A stretch of DNA of 64,000 nucleotides from Pseudahrensia aquimaris (GCF_042676045.1 NZ_JBHTJV010000002.1:310001-374000); one strand, 5' to 3'. Shown: positions 1 through 9,147, numbered from the stretch's first letter. Notes: generated by a model from the sequence alone, not told the origin. A program made the numbers and translations.

Positions 1-2
1 TC

Positions 3-911
3 TATACCGATTGGAAGCGCGACAATTATCTGCGCGCCATCGTCTCGCTGATCGGAACCGGCGGGCGCGTGGGCGTTGAGTTTGACCATTTGTCGATGGA
101 AATGTTCGCCAAAATGCGCGACGCGTTGGATGCTGAACTAACCGATTGTTCCGCCGCTTCCATGCGCCAGCGGATGATCAAGTCAGCCGCTGAAATTGCG
201 CTCATCAAAGAAGGCGCTCGGATTGCTGATCTTGGCGGCGAAGCGATCCGCGATGCGATTTCTGTCGGTGCCCGCGAGGTTGATGTTGCCATGGCCGGGC
301 GCAATGCAATGGAGTTGGAAATCGCCCGCGTTTTTCCTGATAGCGAGATCCGCGACACATGGGTTTGGTTTCAGTCCGGCTTGAACACAGATGGCGCACA
401 CAATCCCGTCACCACGCGCCAACTGGAAACGGGCGATATTCTCTCGCTCAACACGTTTCCAATGATTTCCGCCTACTACACGGCGCTGGAGCGCACGCTG
501 TTTCTCGGCGAGCCGGATGCGCGGTCGCTGGAAATCTGGGAGGCCAATGTAGCTGTCCATGAGCGCGGCATTGAACTCATCAAACCCGGCGCGGTGTGCC
601 GTGAGATTGTGGCCGAGTTGAACGACATGTTCGCCGAGCGCGACCTTCTGCAATACCGTTCCTTTGGCTATGGCCATTCGTTCGGTGTGCTGTCGCACTA
701 TTATGGCCGCGAAGCAGCGCTGGAACTGCGCGAGGATGTGGACACGGTGCTGGAAGCGGGAATGGTGGTTTCAATGGAGCCGATGCTGCTCATCCCCGAA
801 GGCATGGCGGGCGCTGGCGGTTATCGTGAGCATGATATTCTGGTGGTTGGCGAGAAGGATGCGGAGAACATCACGCATTTTCCCTGTGGGCCGCAGCACA
901 ACACTTTATAG
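3..911 (+). CDS. Creatinase-type M24 family hydrolase, 5' truncated by window edge
   Basis: The open frame runs in from the left edge, so the N-terminal domain is largely missing; an internal ATG at 69 is not the real start. The visible part is the pita-bread C-terminal domain of the M24/creatinase fold. The motif FGYGHSFGVLSHYYGREA, then VVSMEPM and AGAGGYREHDILV, and the tail FPCGPQHN are very close to bacterial creatinase (creatine amidinohydrolase, creatine to sarcosine plus urea). Creatinases use this fold without the usual two-metal centre, relying on a catalytic histidine and glutamates. That is family knowledge; the substrate is inferred. Three hairpins follow before convergent xerD. 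An aminopeptidase-like M24 protein is the alternative, but the creatinase-specific strings make it less likely. Confidence 0.8.
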   Translation, partial: YTDWKRDNYLRAIVSLIGTGGRVGVEFDHLSMEMFAKMRDALDAELTDCSAASMRQRMIKSAAEIALIKEGARIADLGGEAIRDAISVGAREVDVAMAGRNAMELEIARVFPDSEIRDTWVWFQSGLNTDGAHNPVTTRQLETGDILSLNTFPMISAYYTALERTLFLGEPDARSLEIWEANVAVHERGIELIKPGAVCREIVAELNDMFAERDLLQYRSFGYGHSFGVLSHYYGREAALELREDVDTVLEAGMVVSMEPMLLIPEGMAGAGGYREHDILVVGEKDAENITHFPCGPQHNTL

Positions 912-922
912 CTCACGCTGTC

Positions 923-988
923 GGCAGTTTTACTGCCTTCGCTCCGCTGGGGCGACACATTGGTGTCGGGCGGCTCTACGCCGCCTTT
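923..988 (+). terminator. Three tandem short hairpins between convergent genes
   Basis: GGCAGT/ACTGCC (923-937, loop TTT), CGACAC/GTGTCG (953-968) and GGCGGC/GCCGCC (969-985, followed by TTT) stand one after another between the creatinase-like stop and the xerD stop. The third is the most terminator-like for the plus-strand gene, although its T-tract is short. Confidence 0.4.
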
Positions 989-997
989 GTGCGCGTA

Positions 998-1927
998 TCA
1001 AGATGCTTGCGCGAGCGGGTGGGCGGTTTCCACCAGTTCGCGCAGGCGCTCTTCCAGCACATGGGTGTATATTTGCGTCGTTGCAATATCGGCATGGCCG
1101 AGCAGTTGCTGCACGGCGCGAAGGTCTGCCCCGTTTTGCAGCAGATGGCTGGCAAAGGCGTGGCGCAGCACGTGGGGCGATAGTTTCGAGGCTTGCAGGC
1201 CAGCGCGGGCGGCAAGCGCCTTAAGGTCGCGGGAAAAATGTTGGCGCGTGATGTGGCCGCTGTCTCCACGCGATGGAAACAGGAAGGGCGAGGCCGTCTC
1301 GCCTAGCTTGGCGCGGTAGTGGTGCAGCGCCTCCCGCGCCTTTCGGCTGATCGGAACCAGACGTTCTTTATTACCTTTGCCCCGAATCATCAAAAATCGT
1401 TCATCGTTGTGGGTGATGTTCGTCGGCAGGGAAACTAGCTCTGATACGCGCAAACCGGATGCGTAGAGTAGCTCCAGCAGGGCATGAGTGCGGGCAGCGC
1501 TGAGTTGTTTGGCATTGCTTGCTTTGGTGTTGGTCGCCTCTTCTTCGGCCCGCAGCAGAAGGGTGTCGACATCCGCTTCGCTGATGACTTTTGGCAAGGG
1601 GCGAGAGGTGCGGGGAGAATCGATGGGGCCGGTCGGATCGTCAGTGCGCAACCCGTCGTTGAAGAGGAAGCGATAAAATTGTCGAATAGCCGAGAGCTTT
1701 CGCGCCTGCGAAGCAGGGGCAAGGCCAGCCACGCTTAGACTCATGATGAAAGCGCGAACACGCTCGGTGCTGGCGTCAAGCAGGCGGTCGCCGTTGGCGC
1801 GGCAATGGTCTGAGAATGTCATCAGATCGCGGCTGTAGCCCGCGAGCGTGTTTTGCGAAGCGCCGCGTTCGGCACTCAGCATTTCCAACCATGAATCGAT
1901 GAGAAGATCGTCGCGCATGGGCAACAC
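998..1927 (-). CDS. xerD: Site-specific tyrosine recombinase XerD
   Basis: This 309-residue protein has the usual XerD length. It has an N-terminal SAM-like core-binding domain (about 1-100) and a catalytic domain with the full active site: R160 in ASGLRVSEL, K184 in RGKGNKERL, H252 and R255 in PHVLRHAFASH, H278 in LLGHADI and nucleophile Y287 in TTQIYTHV. XerD acts with XerC at dif to resolve chromosome dimers in the cytoplasm. The frame opens with GTG at 1927, and an ATG at 1918 is an alternative. A 47-codon gene lies 27 bases upstream on the same strand and probably forms an operon with it. No dif-like site was recognised nearby, so the genomic role rests on homology. Confidence 0.93.
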   Translation of the reverse strand: MLPMRDDLLIDSWLEMLSAERGASQNTLAGYSRDLMTFSDHCRANGDRLLDASTERVRAFIMSLSVAGLAPASQARKLSAIRQFYRFLFNDGLRTDDPTGPIDSPRTSRPLPKVISEADVDTLLLRAEEEATNTKASNAKQLSAARTHALLELLYASGLRVSELVSLPTNITHNDERFLMIRGKGNKERLVPISRKAREALHHYRAKLGETASPFLFPSRGDSGHITRQHFSRDLKALAARAGLQASKLSPHVLRHAFASHLLQNGADLRAVQQLLGHADIATTQIYTHVLEERLRELVETAHPLAQAS

Positions 1928-1954
1928 AATAGACGCGCTCCCATGAAGGAACCG

Positions 1955-2098
1955 TTATTTGTCGAGAATTTTTGATGGCAAGCGCACTGTGATTTCGCGC
2001 TCTTCGGGCTTTACCATTGTGGCGAGTGCGAACATGCCACCATAAACCAGCCCGGCCAGAACGCCGCACAAAACTAGGAACCGGATAAGACTTGGCAC
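1955..2098 (-). CDS. Small single-pass membrane protein, 47 residues, upstream of xerD
   Basis: A short frame starts at GTG 2098 with a good ribosome-binding site (GAGGAGAG, about 4-10 bases upstream) and stops at TAA 1955. It encodes one hydrophobic segment (LIRFLVLCGVLAGLVYGGMF, about residues 4-23), a short linker and a charged tail KPEEREITVRLPSKILDK. The pattern of hydrophobic helix, then a short acidic and basic tail ending in a xxVRLPxxxL motif, resembles small proteins often found upstream of xerD in Rhizobiales. The function is unknown. The gene is probably co-transcribed with xerD from the promoter region shared with divergent aroK. Confidence 0.65.
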   Translation of the reverse strand: MPSLIRFLVLCGVLAGLVYGGMFALATMVKPEEREITVRLPSKILDK

Positions 2099-2403
2099 AA
2101 AACTCTCCTCGAACGTCGCGTTTTATAGATGGTTGGAAAGGGCAGCCCCGCAACTGATAGTCTTTCCTGCGCCACCGCACGCGCTCAACTTTTATGTCTA
2201 ACCTGTCATCTATTGGCAAGAGAAAGCGGCGATGAGAGAAGACGGATTGCCGCTTGTGCAAACGCGCAACAGTGACGTTTGAGCGCAAAGTTGCGCACTG
2301 CGCATGCAAAACCTTGACGTTTGCGTCGATTTGCGGTGTTTGGGGCTGCACTGGCAACTGACATTCATTCGATCCAAAACAAGAAACAGAAAAAACAAAG
2401 CTC
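2099..2403. promoter_or_regulatory. Divergent promoter region between the small-protein/xerD unit and aroK
   Basis: This gap of about 300 bases has no supported gene. It holds a repeated 9-mer TGACGTTTG at 2273-2281 and 2315-2323 (42 bases apart) and a 7-base inverted repeat GCGCAAC/GTTGCGC at 2264-2270 and 2290-2296. The second 9-mer lies in TTGACG, which could be the -35 of an aroK promoter. No -10 is convincing by eye. Confidence 0.35.
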
Positions 2404-3021
2404 GTGAATATTGCATCCTCTCAGGAACTGAACCGCGCCGTCATCGCTGACCGCGCGAGCACAATCCGCCGCTCGCTCAACAATCGCTCTATCGTTCTGG
2501 TGGGCATTATGGGCGTTGGTAAGTCCACAATCGGCAAGCGGCTTTCACAATATCTTGATATTCCTTTTGTCGATGCTGACAAGGAAATCGAGAAAGCAGC
2601 TGGCATGTCTGTGACCGATATTTTTGATCAGTTTGGCGAGGAAGCTTTTCGCACTGGCGAGAAAAAGGTTATTCGGCGCTTGCTGGATGAAGGGCAGAAA
2701 ATTCTGGCGACCGGTGGTGGTGCGTTCATGAACGAAGAAACGCGCGATGAAATTCAGGAGCGCGGTGTTTCAATTTGGCTCAAAGCCGATCTCGACGTGT
2801 TGATGAAGCGCGTTCAACGCCGTTCGGACCGTCCGCTGCTGAAAACCGAAGATCCGGAAGCGACGATGAAAGCGCTGCTGGACGAGCGCAATCCGGTTTA
2901 TGCATTGGCTGACCTAGAAATTGAAAGCCGCACGGTGAGCCGTGATGTGATCGCTTCGGAAGTTGTCGATCTACTGGCTGAAGCGCTGCCAGATATTGCC
3001 GAGGCACGGGGCTGGAAGTGA
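2404..3021 (+). CDS. aroK: Shikimate kinase
   Basis: The product, 205 residues, phosphorylates shikimate with ATP, the fifth step of the chorismate pathway. The P-loop GIMGVGKST lies at residues 34-42. It is followed by VDADKEIE (substrate-binding aspartate), FGEEAFRTGEKK, ATGGGAFM and the lid RSDRPLLKT, all hallmarks of AroK. The reading begins at GTG 2404; the roughly 25 extra N-terminal residues before the core are common in alphaproteobacteria. Its TGA overlaps the GTG start of aroB by four bases, so the two are translationally coupled and supply consecutive enzymes of one pathway. Confidence 0.93.
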   Translation: MNIASSQELNRAVIADRASTIRRSLNNRSIVLVGIMGVGKSTIGKRLSQYLDIPFVDADKEIEKAAGMSVTDIFDQFGEEAFRTGEKKVIRRLLDEGQKILATGGGAFMNEETRDEIQERGVSIWLKADLDVLMKRVQRRSDRPLLKTEDPEATMKALLDERNPVYALADLEIESRTVSRDVIASEVVDLLAEALPDIAEARGWK

Positions 3022-4154
3022 GTGCGACTGACGGCGCGGATGACTTTGAGACCATCCGTGTTGATTTGGATGAACGATCCTATGACATAGTGATAGGTGC
3101 TGGCGTGTTGGCGCAAGCTGGAACGCGCATCGCTGAATTGCTGCCGAGCAGTCGCGCAATCATCATCACGGATGAGACGGTAAACAGCCATCATGGCGAC
3201 GCCCTGCGGGTCAGTCTCGACAGTGCGGGAATTGCTCAAAGCACATTCGCTGTGCCTGCGGGCGAGAAATCCAAAAGCTATGACACGTTACAATCGGTCT
3301 GCGAGGCCGTGCTAGAAGCTGGCATGGAGCGTGGCGATGTTCTGATCGCATTTGGCGGTGGCGTCGTAGGTGATCTGGCAGGCTTTGCTGCCGGTGTCGT
3401 GCGGCGTGGCATGCCCTTCGTGCAGATTCCAACCAGTCTGTTGGCTCAGGTGGACTCTTCCGTTGGCGGCAAGACAGGCATCAATTCGCCCAAGGGCAAA
3501 AATCTTGTCGGTTTATTCAACCAACCGGCCCTGGTTCTGGCCGATACGGCTTTGCTGGATACGCTGAGCGAGCGTGAGATGCGGGCGGGCTATGCTGAAG
3601 TTGCCAAGTATGGATTGATTGATCAGCCCGAGTTTTTTTCTTGGCTTGAGAAAAACCACGCTGCTGTTTTTGCAGGTGGTGCTGCCCGCCGTTATGCGGT
3701 GGCGACTTCATGCCGGGCCAAGGCTGATGTGGTGAAAGCCGATGAACGCGAAAACGGCGCTCGTGCTTTGCTCAATCTGGGCCACACATTCGGTCACGCG
3801 CTGGAGGCGTCGGTCGGTTATGACGCGACGCGTTTGGTGCATGGTGAAGGCGTGGCAATCGGCATGGTGCTGGCGCATGAGTTTTCGCACCGGATGAACC
3901 ATTGCGGGCCGGAAGCGGCGGAGCGTGTGGTGGCGCATTTGAAGGATGTTGGCTTGCCAACACGCATGCAGGATGTGGCAGGCGCGGACTTTGATCCCGA
4001 TACGTTGATGAACGCAATTGCGCAGGACAAAAAGGTGCAGCGCGGGGCTTTGACGTTCATTTTGACCCGGGGAATTGGCCAGTCTTTTGTCTCTAAAGAT
4101 GTGCCTCGCGATGCTGTGGCCGCCTTTTTGCGCGACAAGCTGGCCGCGCGATAG
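3018..4154 (+). CDS. aroB: 3-dehydroquinate synthase
   Basis: AroB (378 residues) converts DAHP to 3-dehydroquinate using NAD and a divalent metal. Visible motifs are FGGGVVGDLAGFAA (nucleotide loop), PTSLLAQVDSSVGGKTGIN, GYAEVAKYGLI with the metal-ligand glutamate, LNLGHTFGHALE and HGEGVAIGM with the histidine ligands, and QDKKVQRG. It starts at GTG 3018 inside the aroK stop codon (GTGA overlap). Length and all key residues are normal. Confidence 0.95.
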   Translation: MSATDGADDFETIRVDLDERSYDIVIGAGVLAQAGTRIAELLPSSRAIIITDETVNSHHGDALRVSLDSAGIAQSTFAVPAGEKSKSYDTLQSVCEAVLEAGMERGDVLIAFGGGVVGDLAGFAAGVVRRGMPFVQIPTSLLAQVDSSVGGKTGINSPKGKNLVGLFNQPALVLADTALLDTLSEREMRAGYAEVAKYGLIDQPEFFSWLEKNHAAVFAGGAARRYAVATSCRAKADVVKADERENGARALLNLGHTFGHALEASVGYDATRLVHGEGVAIGMVLAHEFSHRMNHCGPEAAERVVAHLKDVGLPTRMQDVAGADFDPDTLMNAIAQDKKVQRGALTFILTRGIGQSFVSKDVPRDAVAAFLRDKLAAR

Positions 4155-4241
4155 CGATGAGGTGGTCGTTGCGTCTGCGCTGCCCTATATAGGTCCCGCA
4201 TACCCTCAACAATCTGCTCAATTACCGACCGGAAACTTCCC

Positions 4242-5495
4242 ATGTCTCTCTGGCTTTTGCTTCTTGCCATTATCTTTCTCATCATGCTTTCGGGTTTTTT
4301 CTCAGGTTCTGAGACTGCGCTGACTGCGGTATCGAAAGCGCGTATCCACTCGATGGAAATGAGCGGAAACAAGCGGGCAAAGCTGGTCTCCCATCTCATC
4401 GATATTCGGGAACGGCTGATAGGCGCGCTGCTGCTGTCGAACAATCTTGTGAACATTCTCGCATCTGCTCTGGCCACCAGCTTGTTTTTAAATGCGTTCG
4501 GGGAAGTTGGCGTCGTCTATGCCACCATCGTAATGACGGTGCTGGTTGTGATTTTTGCGGAAGTGCTTCCAAAAAGCTGGGCGATTTCCAATCCAGATAA
4601 ATTCGCGCTCTTTGTTGCACCTGTAGTCAACATCATTGTCATCGTGTTCGGGCCTATCACGGCTACAGTTAGCCACATCGTGCGCTTCTTATTGCGCCGC
4701 ATCGGGGTTGATCTGGACGACAATGTTTCGGCTCTGGGCGCACATGATGAATTGCGCGGCACCGTCGATGTGCTCCACCGCGAAGGCGTGGTGGAGAAGC
4801 ATGACCGAGACCGTGTTGGTGGCGTCTTGGACCTTCACGAGTTGGAGATATCCGACATCATGATACACAGAACTTCGATGGTATCGGTCAATGCTGACAA
4901 CGACCCGAAAACCATCGTGGCGGAGATTCTGGCAAGCCCATATACACGGCTGCCAGTCTGGTCAGAGGATACGGATAATATTATCGGCGTTATCCATTCT
5001 AAAGACATGCTGCGAACGCTGGCTGCCTTTGATTACGATGTTTCACGGTTCGATATTCGCGAGACGATGAGCGAACCTTGGTTTGTCCCGGAAACGACGT
5101 CGCTGCGGGACCAGCTCAACGCGTTTCTGCGCCGTCAAGCGCATATCGCGCTGCCGGTGGATGAATATGGCGAAGTGCAGGGACTGGTGACGCTGGAAGA
5201 CATTCTGGAAGAAATCGTCGGTGATATTGCCGATGAACATGACGAGGAATTGTCGGGGCTGGAACAGCAGGTTGATGGTTCCGTTATCGTGGATGGGTCG
5301 CTGCCGATACGCGATTTGAATCGTGCGCTGGATTGGGATTTGCCCGACGAAGAAGCGACAACAATTGCGGGTCTTGTCATTCATGAGTCGCAAATGATCC
5401 CTGAAGAGAAACAAACCTTCACCTTCCACGGCAAGCGTTTTGTCGTGTTGGCGCGGGATCGCAACCGCATCACGCGGCTGCGCATTCGATCATGA
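4242..5495 (+). CDS. HlyC/CorC (CNNM) family membrane protein with CBS pair
   Basis: The 417-residue protein has the order expected of the CNNM/CorC family. The N-terminal DUF21 membrane domain (about 1-165, three to four hydrophobic segments) contains the signatures FSGSETALTA and EVLPKS. A pair of CBS domains follows (about 200-325; TRLPVWSEDTDNIIG and HIALPVDEYGEVQGLVTLED). The C-terminal CorC_HlyC domain (about 335-417) ends near FVVLARDRNRITRLRI. Family members are linked to magnesium or cobalt efflux; the haemolysin label is historical. The ion is not deducible here. The gene lies 87 bases after aroB on the same strand, an arrangement common in Rhizobiales. Confidence 0.85.
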   Translation: MSLWLLLLAIIFLIMLSGFFSGSETALTAVSKARIHSMEMSGNKRAKLVSHLIDIRERLIGALLLSNNLVNILASALATSLFLNAFGEVGVVYATIVMTVLVVIFAEVLPKSWAISNPDKFALFVAPVVNIIVIVFGPITATVSHIVRFLLRRIGVDLDDNVSALGAHDELRGTVDVLHREGVVEKHDRDRVGGVLDLHELEISDIMIHRTSMVSVNADNDPKTIVAEILASPYTRLPVWSEDTDNIIGVIHSKDMLRTLAAFDYDVSRFDIRETMSEPWFVPETTSLRDQLNAFLRRQAHIALPVDEYGEVQGLVTLEDILEEIVGDIADEHDEELSGLEQQVDGSVIVDGSLPIRDLNRALDWDLPDEEATTIAGLVIHESQMIPEEKQTFTFHGKRFVVLARDRNRITRLRIRS

Positions 5496-5587
5496 GCCAC
5501 CACCACCTTGCCCCCCTTCGCGGCTTGGCATAAAAGGCGCGCAATCTCTTTGCCCATTTGGGCAGCCTGCCTGGAACCCTATGATCC

Positions 5588-6862
5588 ATGTCCCGATTGG
5601 TGATGAAATTCGGCGGCACTTCCGTTGCCGATCTTGACCGCATCTTCAACGTTGCGCGTCACGTCAAACGTGAAGCGGCAGCGGGGCATCAGGTTGCGGT
5701 GGTCGTATCCGCTATGGCAGGGCGCACAAACGAATTGGTTGGTTGGGTGCAGGAAATGCCAAAGGTTAGTGGTTCCAATGCGCCAATCTACGATGCACGC
5801 GAATACGACGCTGTCGTTGCTTCCGGTGAACAGGTGACTGCGGGGCTGCTGGCGATTGCGCTCCAAAGCATGGGCGTTGAGGCGCGTTCCTGGCAGGGTT
5901 GGCAGATTCCGCTGAAAACCGATGGTGCCCACGGCGCAGCGCGGATTGCGGATGTGGACGGCTCTGACATTATATCGCGCATGGAGCGTGGGCAGGTCGC
6001 CGTTGTGGCCGGCTTTCAGGGCATTGGCCCTGATAACCGCGTCGCTACGCTGGGCCGTGGTGGGTCTGATACCAGTGCTGTGGCGTTGGCGGCGGCGGTG
6101 AAGGCGGATCGGTGCGATATCTATACCGATGTGGATGGCGTTTACACAACAGACCCGCGAATGGCACCGGCGGCGCGGCGTTTGAACAAAATTGCTTTTG
6201 AAGAAATGCTGGAAATGGCGTCTCTTGGGGCGAAAGTCTTACAGGTGCGGTCGGTTGAGCTTGCTATGGTGCACGGCGTGCCGACCTTTGTGCGGTCATC
6301 GTTTGATGACCCCGATTCCATCGATTCCAGCGAAGGCGCAAGCCCGGTCGGAACGTTGATTTGTGACGAGGAAGAGATTTTGGAACAGCAGGTTGTAACT
6401 GGCATCGCCTATGCCAAAGACGAAGCCCAGATTTCGCTGCGCCGTGTGGCAGACAAGCCCGGGGTCGCGGCTGCCGTGTTCGGGCCGCTCGCAGAGGCGC
6501 ATGTGAACGTCGATATGATCGTCCAGAACATTTCTGAAGACGGTTCTGTTACTGACATGACCTTCACCGTGCCGCAGAGCGATTTGGACAAAGCGACCAA
6601 GGTGCTGGAAGGCGCGAAGGAACAGATCGGTTACGAGGTCATCCAAAGCGACGGTGGTTTGGTGAAGGTTTCTGTCGTCGGCATCGGCATGCGCAGCCAT
6701 GCGGGTGTTGCGGCTTCGGCGTTCAATGCGCTGGCCTCCAAGGGCATCAACATTCGAGCGATCACAACTTCGGAGATCAAAATCTCCATTTTGATCGATG
6801 AAGATTATATCGAGCTGGCCGTTCGCACTTTGCATTCGGTCTATGGGCTGGATAAAGATTAG
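5588..6862 (+). CDS. lysC: Aspartate kinase
   Basis: Aspartokinase (424 residues) makes 4-phospho-L-aspartate, the entry to lysine, threonine, methionine and diaminopimelate synthesis. The kinase domain opens with KFGGTS (residues 7-12) and contains GRGGSDTSAVALAA and the YTDVDGVYTTDPR segment. Two ACT regulatory domains (about 265-335 and 345-424) suggest feedback control by end-product amino acids. The single-polypeptide size fits the monofunctional lysine-sensitive type. It starts at ATG 5588 and is followed 23 bases on by ptsP. Confidence 0.94.
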   Translation: MSRLVMKFGGTSVADLDRIFNVARHVKREAAAGHQVAVVVSAMAGRTNELVGWVQEMPKVSGSNAPIYDAREYDAVVASGEQVTAGLLAIALQSMGVEARSWQGWQIPLKTDGAHGAARIADVDGSDIISRMERGQVAVVAGFQGIGPDNRVATLGRGGSDTSAVALAAAVKADRCDIYTDVDGVYTTDPRMAPAARRLNKIAFEEMLEMASLGAKVLQVRSVELAMVHGVPTFVRSSFDDPDSIDSSEGASPVGTLICDEEEILEQQVVTGIAYAKDEAQISLRRVADKPGVAAAVFGPLAEAHVNVDMIVQNISEDGSVTDMTFTVPQSDLDKATKVLEGAKEQIGYEVIQSDGGLVKVSVVGIGMRSHAGVAASAFNALASKGINIRAITTSEIKISILIDEDYIELAVRTLHSVYGLDKD

Positions 6863-6885
6863 CGGACCTGAAGAAGGACAACCCG

Positions 6886-9147
6886 ATGCCAGGTGTGACC
6901 ACCGGCCCGCGGGTTCTGCTAAAACATCTACGTGAAGCGATGGCGGAACCCATCGGGCCCCAAGAGCGGCTCGATCGTATTGTGCAGCAAATTGCTAGCG
7001 CGATGTCGGCAGAGGTGTGTTCGGTCTACGTGCTGCGCGATGATGACGTGTTGGAACTGTTCGCCACCCATGGCCTCAATGCCGATGCGGTGCACCAATC
7101 ACAATTGAAGGTAGGCCAAGGCCTCGTGGGCAAGATCGCCCGCATCGGGCGGCCTTTGAACGTCGAGGATGCCTTCAAACATCCAGCTTTCACCTATCTG
7201 CCGGAAGTGGGCGAGGACGAATTCCACGCTTTCCTCGGCGTGCCGATGAAGCGTGCCGGGCGGCCTATGGGCGTGTTGGTGGTGCAACGCAAGGCGACCG
7301 CGAAGTATCCTATCGAGGAAGTCGAAGCGCTGGAAACGGCGGCGATGGTTTTGTCCGATCTGGTGGCGTCTGGCGATCTGATTGGCCTGACACAATCGGG
7401 CAAAGGTTTGGATCTGACCCGCCCGATCAGCCTGCACGGCACCGGTCTCTCACGTGGTATTGGCATCGGGAGCGTCGTACTTCACGAGCCGCGTGTGTTG
7501 GTAACGCGGCTGTTCAACGATGATGCGCAGGACGAGTTGCGCAGACTGGCAAGTGCCATTCAAAGTTTGCGCGAATCGTTTGACCAGATGGTTGACCGGG
7601 GCGAGATGGCGGGCGACGGCGACCATGTGGATGTGCTGGAAACGCTGCGGATGTTTGCCCATGACCGAGGCTGGGTGCGGCGTATTGAGGCTGCGATTTC
7701 TGATGGGCTGACAGCGGAAGCGGCTACGGAAAAAGTCGCTCAGGAAAACCGTGCGCGTATGCAACGCTCGCCCAATGCGTATATCCGCGAGCGGCTGAAC
7801 GATTTTGACGATCTTGCACGGCGGTTGATGCGCAAGCTCGTGGGCAAACCGGACGGCGAGCATCAGATCACTGACGGCAAATTTGCTGTTGTTGCCAGCT
7901 CCATGACAGCGGCTGAACTGCTGGACTATGACAGCGACAATCTTGTTGGGTTGGTGCTGGAAGAGGCTACCACATCCAGCCATGTGGTCATCGTCGCCCG
8001 CGCGCTTGGCATCGCAGTGGTTCAATGCGATGGCGCGGTGGCGCGGGCTGAGAACGGCGATGCGATTATCGTTGATGGCGATGATGGCTCACTTCACCTT
8101 CGTCCCGTGGATGATCTTGCTGAAAGTTATTCCGAACGTATTGGCACGCTGGCCGAGCGTGAAGCGCGGTTTGAGCAATTGCGCGAATTGCCCAATGAAA
8201 GCCGTGATGGTGTTGCTGTCGATCTGCTCATCAATGCTGGCTTGGCTATCGATTTAAAGCAATTGGAGCGGTGTGGAGCGGTCGGCATCGGCCTGTTCCG
8301 CACAGAGCTGCAATTCATGATTGCCAGCAAACTGCCGAAGCTGGGCGAGCAGGAGCAGTTTTACCGCGAGGTTATGCAGGCGGTTGGCGACAAGCCGGTA
8401 ACGTTCCGAACGCTAGACGTGGGTGGCGATAAGGTTCTGCCGTATCTGCAAACCGTAAAGGAAGAAAATCCCGCGATGGGCTGGCGGGCTATCCGCATCG
8501 CTATCGACCGGCCCGGCCTTTTGCGCGTGCAATTGCGTGCGTTGCTTCGCGCTGCTGCGGGTCGCACCCTACGGATCAAACTGCCGATGGTCACGACCGT
8601 CGCTGAAGTTGTCGAAGTGCGTCATCTGCTGAACCGTGAAATCGCCACGCAGAAGCGTTTTGGCCACACGATGCCTAAAGAAATTCTGATGGGCTCAATG
8701 ATCGAAGTGCCCAGCCTTCTTTGGCAGCTTGATGAATTGATGCGGGTATCGGATTTCGTATCTGTCGGCACGAATGATCTGTTCCAGTTCATCTCGGCCA
8801 GTGACCGCGGAAACACTTATCTTGCTAACCGCTACAGCAGCCTGTCACGCCCATTCCTGCGGGTTTTGCGGCAGATAGTGCAAGCCGCGCAACGCCACAA
8901 CACGCCGCTTCACCTTTGCGGTGAAATGTCGAGCCAGCCGTTGAGCGCGATGGCCTTGCTGGCCATTGGCTATCGCGCGCTTTCCATGCCGCCGGGATCT
9001 GTCGGGCCGGTGAAGGAAATGTTGCGCACGCTCGATGTCAGTTCGCTTTCTCCAATCGTGCGGGATGCGCTGGATGATACCGAGCCTATGCTGACCCTGC
9101 GTGAAATCTTGATCGACTATGCCGACCAACACGGCATCCCTCTTTAA
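6886..9147 (+). CDS. ptsP: Phosphoenolpyruvate-protein phosphotransferase PtsP (EI-Ntr)
   Basis: This 753-residue protein is the first enzyme of the nitrogen-related PTS. It begins with a GAF domain (about 25-165), then the PEP-utiliser N-terminal helical domain, the swivelling domain with the phosphorylated histidine H366 in ATTSSHVVIVARALG, and the C-terminal PEP-binding barrel with FRTLDVGGDK, GLFRTELQFM, SVGTNDLFQF and catalytic C678 in HLCGEMSSQP. EI-Ntr passes phosphate to NPr and EIIA-Ntr, a regulatory relay for nitrogen and potassium status rather than sugar uptake. Placement after lysC is typical of the order. Confidence 0.95.
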   Translation: MPGVTTGPRVLLKHLREAMAEPIGPQERLDRIVQQIASAMSAEVCSVYVLRDDDVLELFATHGLNADAVHQSQLKVGQGLVGKIARIGRPLNVEDAFKHPAFTYLPEVGEDEFHAFLGVPMKRAGRPMGVLVVQRKATAKYPIEEVEALETAAMVLSDLVASGDLIGLTQSGKGLDLTRPISLHGTGLSRGIGIGSVVLHEPRVLVTRLFNDDAQDELRRLASAIQSLRESFDQMVDRGEMAGDGDHVDVLETLRMFAHDRGWVRRIEAAISDGLTAEAATEKVAQENRARMQRSPNAYIRERLNDFDDLARRLMRKLVGKPDGEHQITDGKFAVVASSMTAAELLDYDSDNLVGLVLEEATTSSHVVIVARALGIAVVQCDGAVARAENGDAIIVDGDDGSLHLRPVDDLAESYSERIGTLAEREARFEQLRELPNESRDGVAVDLLINAGLAIDLKQLERCGAVGIGLFRTELQFMIASKLPKLGEQEQFYREVMQAVGDKPVTFRTLDVGGDKVLPYLQTVKEENPAMGWRAIRIAIDRPGLLRVQLRALLRAAAGRTLRIKLPMVTTVAEVVEVRHLLNREIATQKRFGHTMPKEILMGSMIEVPSLLWQLDELMRVSDFVSVGTNDLFQFISASDRGNTYLANRYSSLSRPFLRVLRQIVQAAQRHNTPLHLCGEMSSQPLSAMALLAIGYRALSMPPGSVGPVKEMLRTLDVSSLSPIVRDALDDTEPMLTLREILIDYADQHGIPL

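Noticed and set aside
1776..2357. 193-codon minus-strand frame over the xerD start and the aroK upstream region
   Set aside because: It overlaps xerD and the small membrane protein in a different frame, and its residue composition is not protein-like.
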